Shown here piece after piece: positions 1 to 8,731 of a stretch of 49,560 nt of DNA. The stretch's first letter is position 1, and each line of letters begins with the position of its first letter. The notes below the pieces were generated by a model that was given only the letters and a program-made list of their open reading frames with translations, was not told where the DNA came from and ran no database searches. A program made the position numbers and the translations under genes. Source of the stretch: Bacillota bacterium (GTDB lineage: Bacteria; Bacillota; Sulfobacillia; Sulfobacillales; Sulfobacillaceae); the NCBI GenBank assembly GCA_021797675.1, contig JAJZZH010000115.1, positions 1 through 49,560 of the forward strand. The letters run 5' to 3'.

Positions 1-2
1 CG

Positions 3-130
3 CTGAACGCGCACCGCAGCCAGTTTCCGTTTCCCCTGCGCGGTCTCGATTCCGACAATGGCAGCGAGTTCATCAACCATCATCTGCTCGCCTGGTGCGA
101 AACGCACCACATAGAAATCGAGAATTTTGC
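3..130 (+). pseudogene. Transposase fragment, rve (DDE integrase core) domain
   Basis: An open frame entering from the left edge carries the motif LDSDNGSEFINHHLLAWCE, which is the second catalytic Asp region (DSDNGSEF) of DDE integrase-type transposases. Similarity appears to stop near base 130, where a different, oppositely oriented transposase remnant begins; the frame then runs to a stop near 215 without family-like sequence. The upstream part lies outside the window. It is a truncated remnant; whether the left part is intact cannot be seen. Confidence 0.6.
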
Positions 131-780
131 TCACGGTGTTGCCGGCAAATGGAAGTACTCGGCACCCTGCTCCCAGATCCAATGGACCCCATCGCTCAGG
201 ACCACCACGCGCTGAAGGAGGAATCTGCCAGGGCCGCGGCTCCCCTGAGCCTGCTCTTGATCCTCGGCCTGGGCACCGATGCACTTTGCGACCCGTCGGA
301 TGCATTTCGCGTCGATGGTCAGTCCGAGGGTCTCCGCTACGATCTCGGCGACTTGCTCAAAGGGACCTCGATGGTCCGCCGACTGAGAATCCAGCTGCGT
401 AACAACGAGGCTTGATCGGGACCTAAGCCGAGTTGCTCGTCGACGGGCACATCGCCCCTGGGGACAGAGGCCATAGGCCTCGTGCCGTGAATAATCGCCA
501 AAAATCCCGGGCGCCACCCGTACCCGATCGGCCACAACGGTGCGCAGTGCCGTACCGCATTGCTGGCTTATCCCCACGCGCGGAGGCGCACGGTCATCCA
601 TAGCTTTTCCATGAGCTGTTGGCCCGGACTGTAGCAAGCACCGTGCTCATCCCGCGCTCCAGGTCCTCCAAAGATCCCCACACCAGCCGGACGGCAGCGG
701 CAATTGGTCGAGGATGGCCTGCACAATCGTACTCTCGTGCTCCCGCACGTGTCGGACTCCATTATTCGGCGCGAGCTTGC
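131..780 (-). pseudogene. ISKra4-like transposase, N-terminal half, frameshifted
   Basis: Three minus-strand frames together read like one transposase. One frame near 530-400 has VPVDEQLGLGPDQAS, and the next frame near 400-131 has FEQVAEIVAETLGLTIDAK followed by VVVLSDGVHWIWEQ, an arrangement recalled from ISKra4-family transposases (Zn-ribbon, 'PLDE.LGL', 'DGA.WIW'). Weaker pieces such as ESTIVQAILDQLPLP extend to about 780. The protein is cut at base 131, just where the catalytic domain should continue, and the frame changes at least twice. The family assignment is from memory of motifs. Confidence 0.5.
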
Positions 781-1143
781 CTTTTTCCCACAGTTCCATT
801 ACTACATCATGACACAACGCCTCCTCATCGGTCCGGGAAGACCGCCTTGACGAGGAATTCTTCGCATTTTTCTATCGAACATCACCAATTATTTCCATTT
901 GTGTAACCATCATTAGGTGGACCCATCAACAACTTCGCCCGCGCCATGATTGATAGGGCTAGATGCCCAGCCGATCGCCACTTCACCGCGGTCTGCCTGA
1001 CTCCGCGCCGTCTCTATGCCGTCGCAACGGTCGCAAGCGCACCGTGATCCGCGTTGCAGAATATGTTACACTTAACCTACTTAGAACGCTAGTCGAACAC
1101 TAGGCTGATGCGAATTTTGGGTCGGCAAGGAGGCAAACACACC
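781..1143. other. Intergenic, no gene seen
   Basis: No convincing gene is visible. The left part may be the outer edge of the degraded transposase. The right part (about 1060-1143) is more AT-rich (ATATGTTACACTTAACCTAC) and probably holds the promoter of the small gene at 1144. Confidence 0.4.
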
Positions 1144-1371
1144 ATGGAACGCAAGGCCAAGGTCTATGGATGGGAAGTTCAGTTGCAGCGCGACGCGCAA
1201 GGGTTCACGTTTAAGGTCAGTTCGGACCCCGAGCGTCAGCAACTGCGCAAGGACGTTTTTGGTCTGATGGACCAGGTAAGCCAAAACGCACGGGAAGCCG
1301 GAGTCAGTTTGGCAGAACTTTTCCTGCATTCTGCACGGACCAAAGTTAACCGTCTTACCGGCCGCCGTTAG
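1144..1371 (+). CDS. Small hypothetical protein (75 aa)
   Basis: The start at 1144 is chosen because AAGGAGG lies at 1127-1133, about 10 bases upstream, whereas an upstream in-frame ATG at 1108 has no such site. The product is basic and soluble, with no membrane segment; it begins MERKAKVYGWEVQLQRD and has a helical centre. No family is recognised. It sits 54 bases before the Spo0E-like gene on the same strand, so the two may be co-transcribed. Confidence 0.65.
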   Translation: MERKAKVYGWEVQLQRDAQGFTFKVSSDPERQQLRKDVFGLMDQVSQNAREAGVSLAELFLHSARTKVNRLTGRR

Positions 1372-1425
1372 AGTATCGGCTCCCCTGGTTGTTCGAGCGA
1401 GGACTCGGAAAAGAGGGGCGTTGAG

Positions 1426-1629
1426 ATGAACAGCTCGCTATCACCCAGTGATTACGCCAGTACCGTGGACGTAATCCACTTGCTGAAAGGGGATTTGTTA
1501 CGGCTGGCTGCGCAAAAAGGAAACCTTGATCCCGAGGTTATTGCGTTGAGTCAGACTATTGACCGGTATATCGTCGCCGTGCAAAAGTACTGGAAAAGTG
1601 AAGGTGGCGTCCAAAGCACTCTCGCTTGA
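1426..1629 (+). CDS. Spo0E-like aspartyl-phosphate phosphatase
   Basis: This 67-residue protein matches the Spo0E-like family (about 50-85 aa), small two-helix phosphatases that remove phosphate from Spo0A~P and so delay sporulation. The family core is visible from residue 20 on: LLKGDLLRLAAQKGNLDPEV, then the signature I-A-L-S-Q-T-I-D, corresponding to the usual S-Q-E-L-D, followed by Tyr and Lys residues typical of the second helix. A G-rich stretch (AAGAGGGG) precedes the ATG. The family is largely confined to spore-forming Firmicutes, so this is good evidence for the type of organism. Direct targets cannot be read from the sequence. Confidence 0.8.
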   Translation: MNSSLSPSDYASTVDVIHLLKGDLLRLAAQKGNLDPEVIALSQTIDRYIVAVQKYWKSEGGVQSTLA

Positions 1630-1737
1630 CCCATGAGCACGACGATCGGTTACAGCCTGTGGTCTGACGGTTTTGCACCCGCGCCCCCCGCTTAACCTTG
1701 CCGGGAAGGGTCCGGTAGGGGCGTGCGTTGAGCCGTT

Positions 1738-2373
1738 TTATGGCATTTTCCCCGAACTGCTCCTGCGCCTGTTTTCGGCTGCGCGTAAATGCTCTTTGAC
1801 AAAGCGCTCCAGGGTTGACCGATCTTCGTAGGCCATGCCTACAAAACGCACCGCGGTTTCCCACCCTAAACGACCTCGAAAATCACGAGGTCGTTTGTCG
1901 ACTCGAATAACCGTTGCCTTAACATTCAACAACTCATTCCCCAGGCGTAGCCCTAGCGTCAAACTCAAATCCGGCCAGAGCGGAATCGCGCTCGGAAATC
2001 GAAGTCCGGCGATCGACAGGTCCAACGTGGTGGTCAGATATCGCTCGCGACGGGGAATCCCATATTCAACCGGCACCGTCACCCGAACCCGGGGAACTGC
2101 CCGCTGTTCCATAGGAAATGGCTTACCTTCCAAGTTTACCCGCATGATCGGCAAAGTTTCCAAGACGTTGACCATCCGCGCAAACTGTCCCCAGCGCATA
2201 TCGTCAGCAGACCAGACAATTTGAAACGTCTGCCCCGGCATCGGCGTAAGCTCCGATTCAATATCGGCTAGCGCCTCCAAATAGACGTCCTGGCCCAGAC
2301 AACGAAGAACCCGGGTCCGCACCGAGCGCCGCCCTAAGACCAATTCGATAATCATGTTCGGCAAAAGACTCAC
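1738..2373 (-). CDS. PilZ-domain c-di-GMP receptor, YcgR-like
   Basis: The product has an N-terminal YcgR-like beta domain (about residues 1-90, beginning LLPNMIIELVLG) and a C-terminal PilZ domain. Both c-di-GMP contact motifs are present: R-A-V-P-R (RxxxR) and D-L-S-I-A-G (D/NxSxxG). Such proteins act as flagellar brakes or control secretion and adhesion when c-di-GMP is high. The GTG at 2373 is preferred because GAGGTGAT lies seven bases before it; ATG at 2382 would overlap that site, and a longer frame to 2487 runs back into the upstream gene. It follows the unknown gene at 2478-3050 on the same strand. Confidence 0.8.
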   Translation of the reverse strand: MSLLPNMIIELVLGRRSVRTRVLRCLGQDVYLEALADIESELTPMPGQTFQIVWSADDMRWGQFARMVNVLETLPIMRVNLEGKPFPMEQRAVPRVRVTVPVEYGIPRRERYLTTTLDLSIAGLRFPSAIPLWPDLSLTLGLRLGNELLNVKATVIRVDKRPRDFRGRLGWETAVRFVGMAYEDRSTLERFVKEHLRAAENRRRSSSGKMP

Positions 2374-2477
2374 TACCGCCATCACCTCGGGGGTGGCGGT
2401 TTTCCCGCCGTAATTTAGCGCATGTCCAGATGTTCCGGCGGGCGACCGCGTGCCAATCCACCAGTCACGGTGACGGC

Positions 2478-3050
2478 TTACATCCAAATTCCGCGCGTGG
2501 CTCTGGTAATGGCTTGATACCGCATCGTCCGGTTCTGGCTGGCATAGCAGTCAAATTCCTCGGCAGTTACGAACTCATGCTTAATCATCGCGCGCCGCAA
2601 TTCCTTGAACGTCATCTCAAAACCATTAAACCGACTCACCCCGATGTAATTGCCGGGCGACAGCATAATTTGAGGAACCCATGCCTCGTCGTCGGGCAGC
2701 CACACCGCTCGCACGTCAAACATCCGTCGGTTGCCGGTCACTTCCCATACGCCAGTCCACTGATGCGCTCCCATCACTACATGATACATGCTCTGCCGAT
2801 TGCGTTCACGGTTACACTTAATGAGGTGCTTGCAAAAAATCGGCCCCTCGACCGTTTCGTCGATCTGATACAAGACGTTTTGCAGGATGTACGCGATGAG
2901 AGTGGCACGCGTGGGAATCGGATCCCCGTTGGGAAAGCGTAGTTCCGAGTGCGTTTGGCGGCCTCGCTTGGGTTTGGGCATGACGAATATCGGACTCGGC
3001 AATTCTACAGTTTGTCCGCGGTCGAAAATAGCCAAAGATTTTGTTAGCAT
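2478..3050 (-). CDS. Hypothetical protein (190 aa)
   Basis: A good ribosome binding site (CAGGAGGG, about 7 bases before the ATG) and normal codon use support a real gene. The protein is soluble, without signal or membrane segment, and is rich in aromatic and charged residues. It has a basic stretch KPKRGRQT near residue 27 and a Trp-rich centre (HQWTGVWEV, then DDEAWVPQ). No family is recognised. It may be co-transcribed with the downstream PilZ gene, about 105 bases away. Confidence 0.6.
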   Translation of the reverse strand: MLTKSLAIFDRGQTVELPSPIFVMPKPKRGRQTHSELRFPNGDPIPTRATLIAYILQNVLYQIDETVEGPIFCKHLIKCNRERNRQSMYHVVMGAHQWTGVWEVTGNRRMFDVRAVWLPDDEAWVPQIMLSPGNYIGVSRFNGFEMTFKELRRAMIKHEFVTAEEFDCYASQNRTMRYQAITRATRGIWM

Positions 3051-3262
3051 ATGATTCCCTCCTGGTTACCCATTGCGATTCCTTCGCATCTTCGACAAGA
3101 TATTATCAGCTCCTTTTTTTCCCTTCGGTTTTTTCTTTCGGCTTTTCTTTCCTTCTCCCGGTCCCCCGCCATCAAGGTGTCGGAGACTCGTAGCTTTTGT
3201 GCTTCGCCCCCCGGTTCGAATCCATCCATCCATCCTGCCATCCTGCCCGCTGCAAAATGGAT

Positions 3263-3285
3263 CGTGTCGGAGACGCCGCGACACG
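3263..3285. repeat. Hairpin containing the second GTGTCGGAGAC copy
   Basis: CGTGTCG at 3263-3269 pairs with CGACACG at 3279-3285 (7 bp, 9-base loop). The left arm is also part of an 11-base direct repeat whose other copy is at 3177-3187 without the right arm. There is no T-run on either side, so it is not an obvious terminator. Confidence 0.4.
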
Positions 3286-3644
3286 AAATAGAGAGGCTTT
3301 TGCAGGTCTGGGCGCAATCTAGGAACCCTTGCATCGGTTGCATCGGCTGTAGCGGTCGTCCGCGCGTTACCCGCCATGTCCCAAACTCGATGCCGGAATC
3401 GTGCCGGCCCGGTGAGAGGATGGTTAGGCTTCTTGTTCCCGAGACCTTGGCGCAATCCCTCTCACACAAAAATTGCATCCACGAATTTCATCTTTGGCAA
3501 CTCTCACCTGGGGACTACATATCCGAAGCGGCAACTGGTTCCCGTGGGCGTTCGGGTCAGACTGGCGTACCGGGTCAATGGCGTTTCAGAGCATGGCGAC
3601 CTCGAAACCATGAACGCGTGATCAGGATAGCAGAGTTTTTCATG

Positions 3645-3682
3645 CACCCGTGATGCCGCCATCACGGCATGGCGAACGGGTG
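3645..3682. repeat. Nested hairpin
   Basis: The outer stem is CACCCGT (3645-3651) with ACGGGTG (3676-3682), and the inner stem is ATGCCG (3653-3658) with CGGCAT (3665-3670), loop CCATCA. An alternative pairing of GTGAT with ATCAC overlaps the inner stem. A T-run at 3636-3640 lies on the wrong side for a simple terminator on either strand. Confidence 0.4.
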
Positions 3683-3825
3683 AGGAAACGCGGTGAACCA
3701 CCTGCTCAAAGCATCGGCCTCACCCGGCTCACCTTGTAGCGCAGCGATTCCCAGCGTGCCCCCCGACCAACCCCGTGCCACCCGTCCGCTCAGCGTTGCT
3801 TGGTGTCACGAGACGCGTGGCCAGG

Positions 3826-4206
3826 CTAAAGCAAGAAACGGTCCATGAACGCAGTTGATGCCCAACCGAACACCCAACGGGCAACCACCGTTCGCACGTT
3901 CGGAATCAAAAATGCCAATCCAACCAAACCGGTGAGGGGCCCCGGGGTAATCAAAAATGCCATCGATACCAACAACACAGCGCCTTCTCCGATCCGGTGC
4001 ATGGGAAACCCCTGGTCCTGCCATTCGGAACGCACCGTCCCCCACCACTGTCGAATGGAAAACCGCGCCAAGATAAAACCGGTAACCGAGGACAGGGCAC
4101 TCAGGCCGAGGGCAAACCCCCAGCCCAGAAAGTGTGCCAAGATCAGCAGCGCTGCCACCTCGGCGAGCGGCACCAACAAAAAAATCAGTAGCAATTTCCT
4201 GAACAT
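3826..4206 (-). CDS. fxsA: FxsA family membrane protein
   Basis: The 126-residue protein fits the FxsA family: an N-terminal segment RKLLLIFLLVPLAEVAALLI, a second hydrophobic segment, the family region GFILARFSIRQWW, and a last pair of helices around ITPGPLTGLVGLAFLIP. FxsA is a cytoplasmic membrane protein; in E. coli, overproduction relieves exclusion of phage T7 by the F plasmid, but its normal role is unknown. It lies downstream of the MFS gene on the same strand, 80 bases away. Confidence 0.8.
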   Translation of the reverse strand: MFRKLLLIFLLVPLAEVAALLILAHFLGWGFALGLSALSSVTGFILARFSIRQWWGTVRSEWQDQGFPMHRIGEGAVLLVSMAFLITPGPLTGLVGLAFLIPNVRTVVARWVFGWASTAFMDRFLL

Positions 4207-4286
4207 CTCATCGCCCTTACCCGGTTCGTCTTGTCCCTAGCTTACCACACTGGGCGCCAACCGATGGAGACTCCAGCCGGCCGCAC

Positions 4287-5441
4287 TCAAAGCGGACGTT
4301 TGGGCGGTGGAATGCCCTGCACCAGCCACCAAGCAACCATAGCGGTCATCAAGGCGGTAAGGACGATGGGCACGTAGCGGGCGCGACTGTACAGGTACCC
4401 CCCAGGCAGGGGTGCCAGCGCCCCCGCCATTTCGGTGACCAAGTTGTAAAATCCGTACGCCGTTCCCGCCTCGCCGCGCCGAACCGTCCTCCCGATGGCG
4501 ACCCCAGGTAGGCCCTTGACTCCTTCCCCGAAACCGCGCAACACGCCCGAGGACAATGCCCATCCGAACGACGCGGGGTTCCATAACAGGGCCACCCACC
4601 CCGCGGCGACGATAGCCAAGCCGTAGCCAAGGCTGTGCGGAAGTCCCACCCGGTCACCGAGCTTTCCCCAAAAAGGGGCGGTGACCGTGGCAAACAGTAC
4701 GCCCACAGAGCTCAAGACACCAATCGTGTCGAGGGAAAGGTGGCCAGCTTCTCTCAAATACGGCACGACAAATGGCCAAGTAATGCCTTGGGTTACGGCG
4801 ATGATGCCGGAAAGCACCACCCACTGAAAATAGCGTGGACGGGTGCGGGGATGCCAGCGCACCCGGGCCGGCGACGACGGCAAAGGCGGGTGCTGTCCCA
4901 TCGGCAACAGGCAGAGGGTAGACAAACCATAGAGTCCTCCACTGACCACAAATACCAGTCGGAAGCTCCAATGCGTCGTCATGAATCCCCCCACAGCGGG
5001 GCCAATCACCATGCCCATGCCAAATACGTTCATCACCACATTGTAGGCAGTCGACAGATTCTGCAGCGACGCTTCGTCAAGCACCACCGCCTGCACCGCT
5101 GGGGTAGAAAACGCCGAGCCGAAGTAGAGCACGACACCCGGCAGCAGCCAATGCCAATTTGGTGCCCAGGCAAACATAAAAGGCACCGGGATTGCCACCA
5201 CCCAGCCCCACAGCAAAATGATCCGGCGTTCGACCCGGTCGGCAAGGTAACCGCCTGGAAACACGACGAGCGCGGTGGCAATTCCGGCCACGGTGGACAA
5301 CAACCCCACCGCAATCGCCCCGCCCCCCAGGTGTTCCACGTACAGGGGCCACAAAAATCCGTACAGACCGTAACCCAGCCCCCAAAGGCCCATCGACAAG
5401 GTTAGCCACGTCAAGTCTGGAGTCAGCCCCAAACGGCGCAT
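4287..5441 (-). CDS. MFS transporter
   Basis: This 384-residue protein has about 12 hydrophobic segments, as expected for the major facilitator superfamily. The loop between segments 2 and 3 reads GGYLADRVERR, matching the MFS motif A (G-x-x-x-D-R-x-G-R-R), and a related motif GKLGDRVG occurs at the start of the second half. AAGGAGG stands upstream of the ATG. It is divergent from panD. The substrate cannot be read from the sequence; drug or metabolite export and sugar import are both possible. Confidence 0.85.
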   Translation of the reverse strand: MRRLGLTPDLTWLTLSMGLWGLGYGLYGFLWPLYVEHLGGGAIAVGLLSTVAGIATALVVFPGGYLADRVERRIILLWGWVVAIPVPFMFAWAPNWHWLLPGVVLYFGSAFSTPAVQAVVLDEASLQNLSTAYNVVMNVFGMGMVIGPAVGGFMTTHWSFRLVFVVSGGLYGLSTLCLLPMGQHPPLPSSPARVRWHPRTRPRYFQWVVLSGIIAVTQGITWPFVVPYLREAGHLSLDTIGVLSSVGVLFATVTAPFWGKLGDRVGLPHSLGYGLAIVAAGWVALLWNPASFGWALSSGVLRGFGEGVKGLPGVAIGRTVRRGEAGTAYGFYNLVTEMAGALAPLPGGYLYSRARYVPIVLTALMTAMVAWWLVQGIPPPKRPL

Positions 5442-5597
5442 CGTTCCAGCCTCCTTTTTGGCCCTACCCCATACTTGTACGCGATCGGTCGCAATTCATG
5501 ACCGCCTTGCTCGGGTTTCCCCCGCGGGAAAGGTCACCCTCTGCTCGCGACGGCATAAGGTATTGATGGAATTTACCAAGCTCAGAGGAGGAACCCC

Positions 5598-5993
5598 GTG
5601 GAGCGCCAATTATTGAAGTCAAAAATCCATCGCGCGGTCGTTACTCAATCGAAGTTGGATTATACGGGTAGCTTGACCTTAGGCGCGAAGCTCGCCCAGG
5701 CGGCCGATATCTGGCCCCACGAATTCGTGCATATCACCAATCTCAACAACGGCACCCACTGGGTCACATACGTCATCGTCGACCCCGATGCGGCAAACAC
5801 CGTCTGTCTCAACGGGACGGCAGCCCGGCACTTTCAGGTCGGTGACCCCGTCATCATCATGGCCTACGGCTACTATCTGGATGAGGAGGCGCACCTCGCC
5901 CGACCCCGCCTGGTGTACGTTGACGAGAGTAATCGGATTACGAGGGTGCTGGTGGCGGAACCGCCGTTCGAATCGTGGCGCGGCGAATCCTGA
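5598..5993 (+). CDS. panD: Aspartate 1-decarboxylase
   Basis: PanD decarboxylates L-aspartate to beta-alanine for pantothenate and CoA synthesis. The 131-residue pro-protein has the typical length. It contains KIHRAVVTQSKLDYTGSLT with the Gly-Ser bond at which the chain self-cleaves to make the pyruvoyl group, and CLNGTAARHFQVGDPVIIM, corresponding to the usual CLNGAAAR...GD.vIIM. AGAGGAGGAA precedes the start. It is transcribed away from the MFS gene, so the 5442-5597 gap should hold both promoters. No panB or panC is adjacent. Confidence 0.95.
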   Translation: MERQLLKSKIHRAVVTQSKLDYTGSLTLGAKLAQAADIWPHEFVHITNLNNGTHWVTYVIVDPDAANTVCLNGTAARHFQVGDPVIIMAYGYYLDEEAHLARPRLVYVDESNRITRVLVAEPPFESWRGES

Positions 5994-5999
5994 CGATGG

Positions 6000-7118
6000 C
6001 TAGACCTCGACGGGGTGGCCTGGCGCCGCCCGATACTCGCACGCCAAAAACCAGGCGACGCTGCCCCAGAGCAGGACCAGGTTTCGCACCAGATCAACCC
6101 ATAGCGAAAAAAAGAGCCATCCGGAGCCAAAATGCTCCGCCAAGATGAACCCCACCGGATATCCCAGCGTCGTCAGGGCAGCCGCGGTGACCCATTGCCA
6201 TCGCAGCGGATACTTGGCCCATAAGGGAATGAGCCAGATTAGATATTGGGCGGAAAAGACCTTGGATCCCAGCACCATGATGGTCAAAGACGCCAAGACC
6301 GTGGTGCCGAGGTCGATTCGTCCTTCGAGCGCCAGTTTCCATACCACCAGCAAGGCGAGCACGGCCGCTATGGTGATCGCCAAGTTCATCGTGCCTGCGG
6401 GCGGCCCGGCCACATTAATCGAGCCGAAGCTGGTCGTCAGACGAACATGCCCGGCCCGGACGAGCGCGGCCAGCCCGCCCGGCAGCGAAGCAAATTGCAG
6501 CGGCCGGTGAAACAGATAGCGATAGGACGAAAACGCCGCGCGTTCGGAAAACACGGCTTGCAGGGCAATCGATGCCACGCCGGATAACACCGCCACAATC
6601 CCCCGATCCCACCGACAACGGCCGGTTGCCCGCCATTCGGCGATGATGAGACCCGGCCATAGCACGGCGGGAAACAACTTCAACAAAAAGCCCAAAATGC
6701 TCCACACCCAAGCCGCCCGGTAACGGCCGGCACGGCCGGCCTCGACCGCCAAGTATAACAGCATCGCCGGTACCGCGTCGTAACGTCCCGCAAAGAGCCC
6801 CACCGTACCGACGGCCAGGTAGGTCACGAGGCGACGTTGCCATGCGGGATCCCGTCGCCCCGTCGCCCACAGCACCCACAGCGCCACTCCCGTCAATACC
6901 GCGAACGCCCACCGGTATGAAAACGGCAACGTCCGCGGCAGGAGAAACAGCGTCAGCGAAAGCATGGGGTACTCTCGAGGCCAGACATGTAGCAGGGGCG
7001 ACCTCAGCGCCGCCGCCGCGTACATTTGGTATTCATGAACGTCACTGGGGCGGATCCAAAGACACAGTGCGGTGCTTGCGAGCCAAAACGCAACCACCGG
7101 CCAAAAGCGCCTATTCAT
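6000..7118 (-). CDS. Multi-pass membrane glycosyltransferase, GT-C/GT87-like
   Basis: The 372-residue protein has about nine to eleven hydrophobic helices. Features of GT-C mannosyltransferases that use polyprenyl-phosphate sugar donors are visible: an early acidic loop after the first helix (SDVHEYQMYA), a basic/acidic loop FAGRYDAVPAM, FLLKLFPAVLWPGL, and late in the chain KVFSAQYLIWLIPL, which resembles the GT87 consensus. It would act at the cytoplasmic membrane on cell-envelope glycans. Its ATG overlaps the end of the dCTP deaminase gene by eight bases, so it is probably translationally coupled to it. Confidence 0.65.
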   Translation of the reverse strand: MNRRFWPVVAFWLASTALCLWIRPSDVHEYQMYAAAALRSPLLHVWPREYPMLSLTLFLLPRTLPFSYRWAFAVLTGVALWVLWATGRRDPAWQRRLVTYLAVGTVGLFAGRYDAVPAMLLYLAVEAGRAGRYRAAWVWSILGFLLKLFPAVLWPGLIIAEWRATGRCRWDRGIVAVLSGVASIALQAVFSERAAFSSYRYLFHRPLQFASLPGGLAALVRAGHVRLTTSFGSINVAGPPAGTMNLAITIAAVLALLVVWKLALEGRIDLGTTVLASLTIMVLGSKVFSAQYLIWLIPLWAKYPLRWQWVTAAALTTLGYPVGFILAEHFGSGWLFFSLWVDLVRNLVLLWGSVAWFLACEYRAAPGHPVEV

Positions 7119-7722
7119 CGTCCGTCGGCAGGGCCAGCCCCTGAATATTTTTCCAGTCCGGATCCTGAGCCAGCTTGGAGAATTCCGGTCCTACGGGCCC
7201 ACTATACTTGCCTTGCTGCGCATACCCCGCCGTCAGCGAAGACACGGTATGGAAAACCAATTGGGCAATGCGGGTACCAGGATACAGATAGATGGGGGTA
7301 TCGCCCAGGTTAGCCAGTTCCAGGGTCAAGCTGCCACGGTATCCCGGCTGCACCATGATCGCGGTCGCCACGATCAGTCCCAGCCGTCCCCATGAAGATC
7401 GCCCTATCACATACGCCATCAAGTCGGCAGGGATCTGGAGAAATTCCAGGGTGGCGCCCAAGACGAGCTGGTTGGGATGCAATACCATGCGCTGACCCAC
7501 GTCGAGCACTACCCGTTCCTGGTAGTCCGCGGCGCCCTCGCTCATCGTCATCGGATTGATCGGGCCGCGTGCCGAGCGTTTCAGTACGATGAATTCCGTT
7601 CCCAGCCGCACGTCGACCGATCCCCCGCTGACCTGCTTAGCACTCAACAGCGGCGTCACGACCAGCCGATCTTCTAATCGCCGGTCCATGCGCTCCCATA
7701 ATTCCTGCTCGCCAAGCACCAC
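7111..7722 (-). CDS. dcd: dCTP deaminase
   Basis: Dcd deaminates dCTP to dUTP for thymidylate synthesis. The family core is clear: GRSSWGRLGLIVATAIMVQ, then PGYRGSLTLELANLG, where the Glu of LTLEL is the expected catalytic residue, and YPGTRIAQLVF. The length of 203 aa is slightly above the usual 175-195. GTG at 7722 is chosen because GGAGGAGGGG stands upstream with proper spacing; an open frame extends further into the previous gene but lacks family sequence. A bifunctional dCTP deaminase/dUTPase cannot be excluded. It is the second gene of a three-gene minus-strand operon. Confidence 0.88.
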   Translation of the reverse strand: MVLGEQELWERMDRRLEDRLVVTPLLSAKQVSGGSVDVRLGTEFIVLKRSARGPINPMTMSEGAADYQERVVLDVGQRMVLHPNQLVLGATLEFLQIPADLMAYVIGRSSWGRLGLIVATAIMVQPGYRGSLTLELANLGDTPIYLYPGTRIAQLVFHTVSSLTAGYAQQGKYSGPVGPEFSKLAQDPDWKNIQGLALPTDDE

Positions 7723-7726
7723 GAGC

Positions 7727-8491
7727 CTACCCCTCCTCCGCCTCCGTGGCGTTCCATCTTTGCGTGACGACCCAGCCCAGCACAGCCTTTTGAGCCAACA
7801 GGGCCGCCGCTTTGCGCTCAGCCCCGGCGCCAATTCCCGCCAAGGCTAACAGCAAAGCACTCACGTCGCGGATACTGGAGCCCCGGGAGCCGTGGGGAAC
7901 CACGCCGAACTCCAGCTGGCTTCGATACCGCTCTGCCGCCTCCGGCCACGGCGGCCAGGCCCACTCCCCGGCGCTCAACACGCCAAAGGCTTCCGCCCAT
8001 TCGACGACGATTTCCAAGCCCGAGCGGGCAGCCTGGCGGCCAAAGTGCCGCAACCAGCCTCCCACCACCGGCTCCAGTCCCTGTCGAATCCCTCCATAAT
8101 AGACAACCGGACCCAGCGCGGGCCCGAGTCTGGCTACGGCGGGTGACCACCCCGCTCCCGTTTGCATCGCCGCAAAGGGCAAAATCGCCGCCATGGCCAC
8201 GGGGTCCCAGGACAACGGCCCTGGATAGGCCAGGAGAACCAGGGATGAGGTCTTAACCCACTTCCAGTCTAAACCGCTCGCACCCCGCCAGCGGAAAGGA
8301 AACGGGGTGAGACACCATCCGGCCATGAGATTAGCCGCCGGCTCTCCGGGTCGCTCAAGCGCGGTGACCCACTCGGCGGCCTCCGCCGCGGGCAATTCGG
8401 CCAACGCAGCCCGCACTGACGGAGCCAGGAGCTGTGAACGCTCCTCGATCCAAGCCCGATATGCTTCCTCTCGCCACCGCCCGTAATCCAC
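7727..8491 (-). CDS. Hypothetical protein (254 aa) upstream of dcd
   Basis: GTG at 8491 is chosen because AAGGAG lies eight bases before it; a TTG at 8518 would place that site inside the gene. The protein is Ala/Trp/Leu-rich and mostly helical, with moderately hydrophobic stretches (around SLVLLAYPG and AMAAILPFAAM) but no clear signal peptide or membrane anchor. I recognise no family. Its stop is four bases before the dcd start, so it belongs to the same operon. Confidence 0.65.
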   Translation of the reverse strand: MDYGRWREEAYRAWIEERSQLLAPSVRAALAELPAAEAAEWVTALERPGEPAANLMAGWCLTPFPFRWRGASGLDWKWVKTSSLVLLAYPGPLSWDPVAMAAILPFAAMQTGAGWSPAVARLGPALGPVVYYGGIRQGLEPVVGGWLRHFGRQAARSGLEIVVEWAEAFGVLSAGEWAWPPWPEAAERYRSQLEFGVVPHGSRGSSIRDVSALLLALAGIGAGAERKAAALLAQKAVLGWVVTQRWNATEAEEG

Positions 8492-8731
8492 CGTTCGCCG
8501 CTCCTTGATCGTGATCAAGATATTTCGCTCAGTGCCTGCTGACTATGCTTTTTTACTTTACCATACTGCACCGCGCCGCTCACCGTGGCCCAACGGTGTG
8601 GCATCCGGGTCCCGCCAGATCGCTTCCGATCGTTCGACAAATTTGGGTTGGCCAACGCACCCGTCTTGGGTATCATGGAACATGAAAAAGGATAAGGCGT
8701 CAGCCTAAAGTCACAGCTAGGAGGATCGGCC

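Larger units (their letters stand above)
3051..3825. other. Long intergenic region with pyrimidine tract, repeats and hairpins
   Basis: Long overlapping frames exist on both strands, but none has family-like sequence. Visible structure includes a pyrimidine-rich tract at about 3110-3165, a CATC-type simple repeat near 3222-3245, the 11-mer GTGTCGGAGAC at 3177-3187 and again at 3264-3274, and two hairpins listed separately. I see no gene that can be supported. Confidence 0.5.

Noticed and set aside
3213-3223. GGTTCGAATCC, like the T-loop of a tRNA
   Set aside because: Only the loop and two base pairs fit; the remaining T-stem pairs fail (C-A, C-T, C-C) and no acceptor or anticodon arm is found around it.
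3044-3653. Long overlapping frames on both strands (for example 200 codons plus, 144 codons minus)
   Set aside because: The plus frame arises from a pyrimidine tract, and both have low-complexity or irregular composition, no family motif and no convincing start signal.
4635-5405. 256-codon plus-strand frame opposite the MFS gene
   Set aside because: It is the complement of a clear membrane transporter and has a His/Arg-rich composition typical of a shadow frame.
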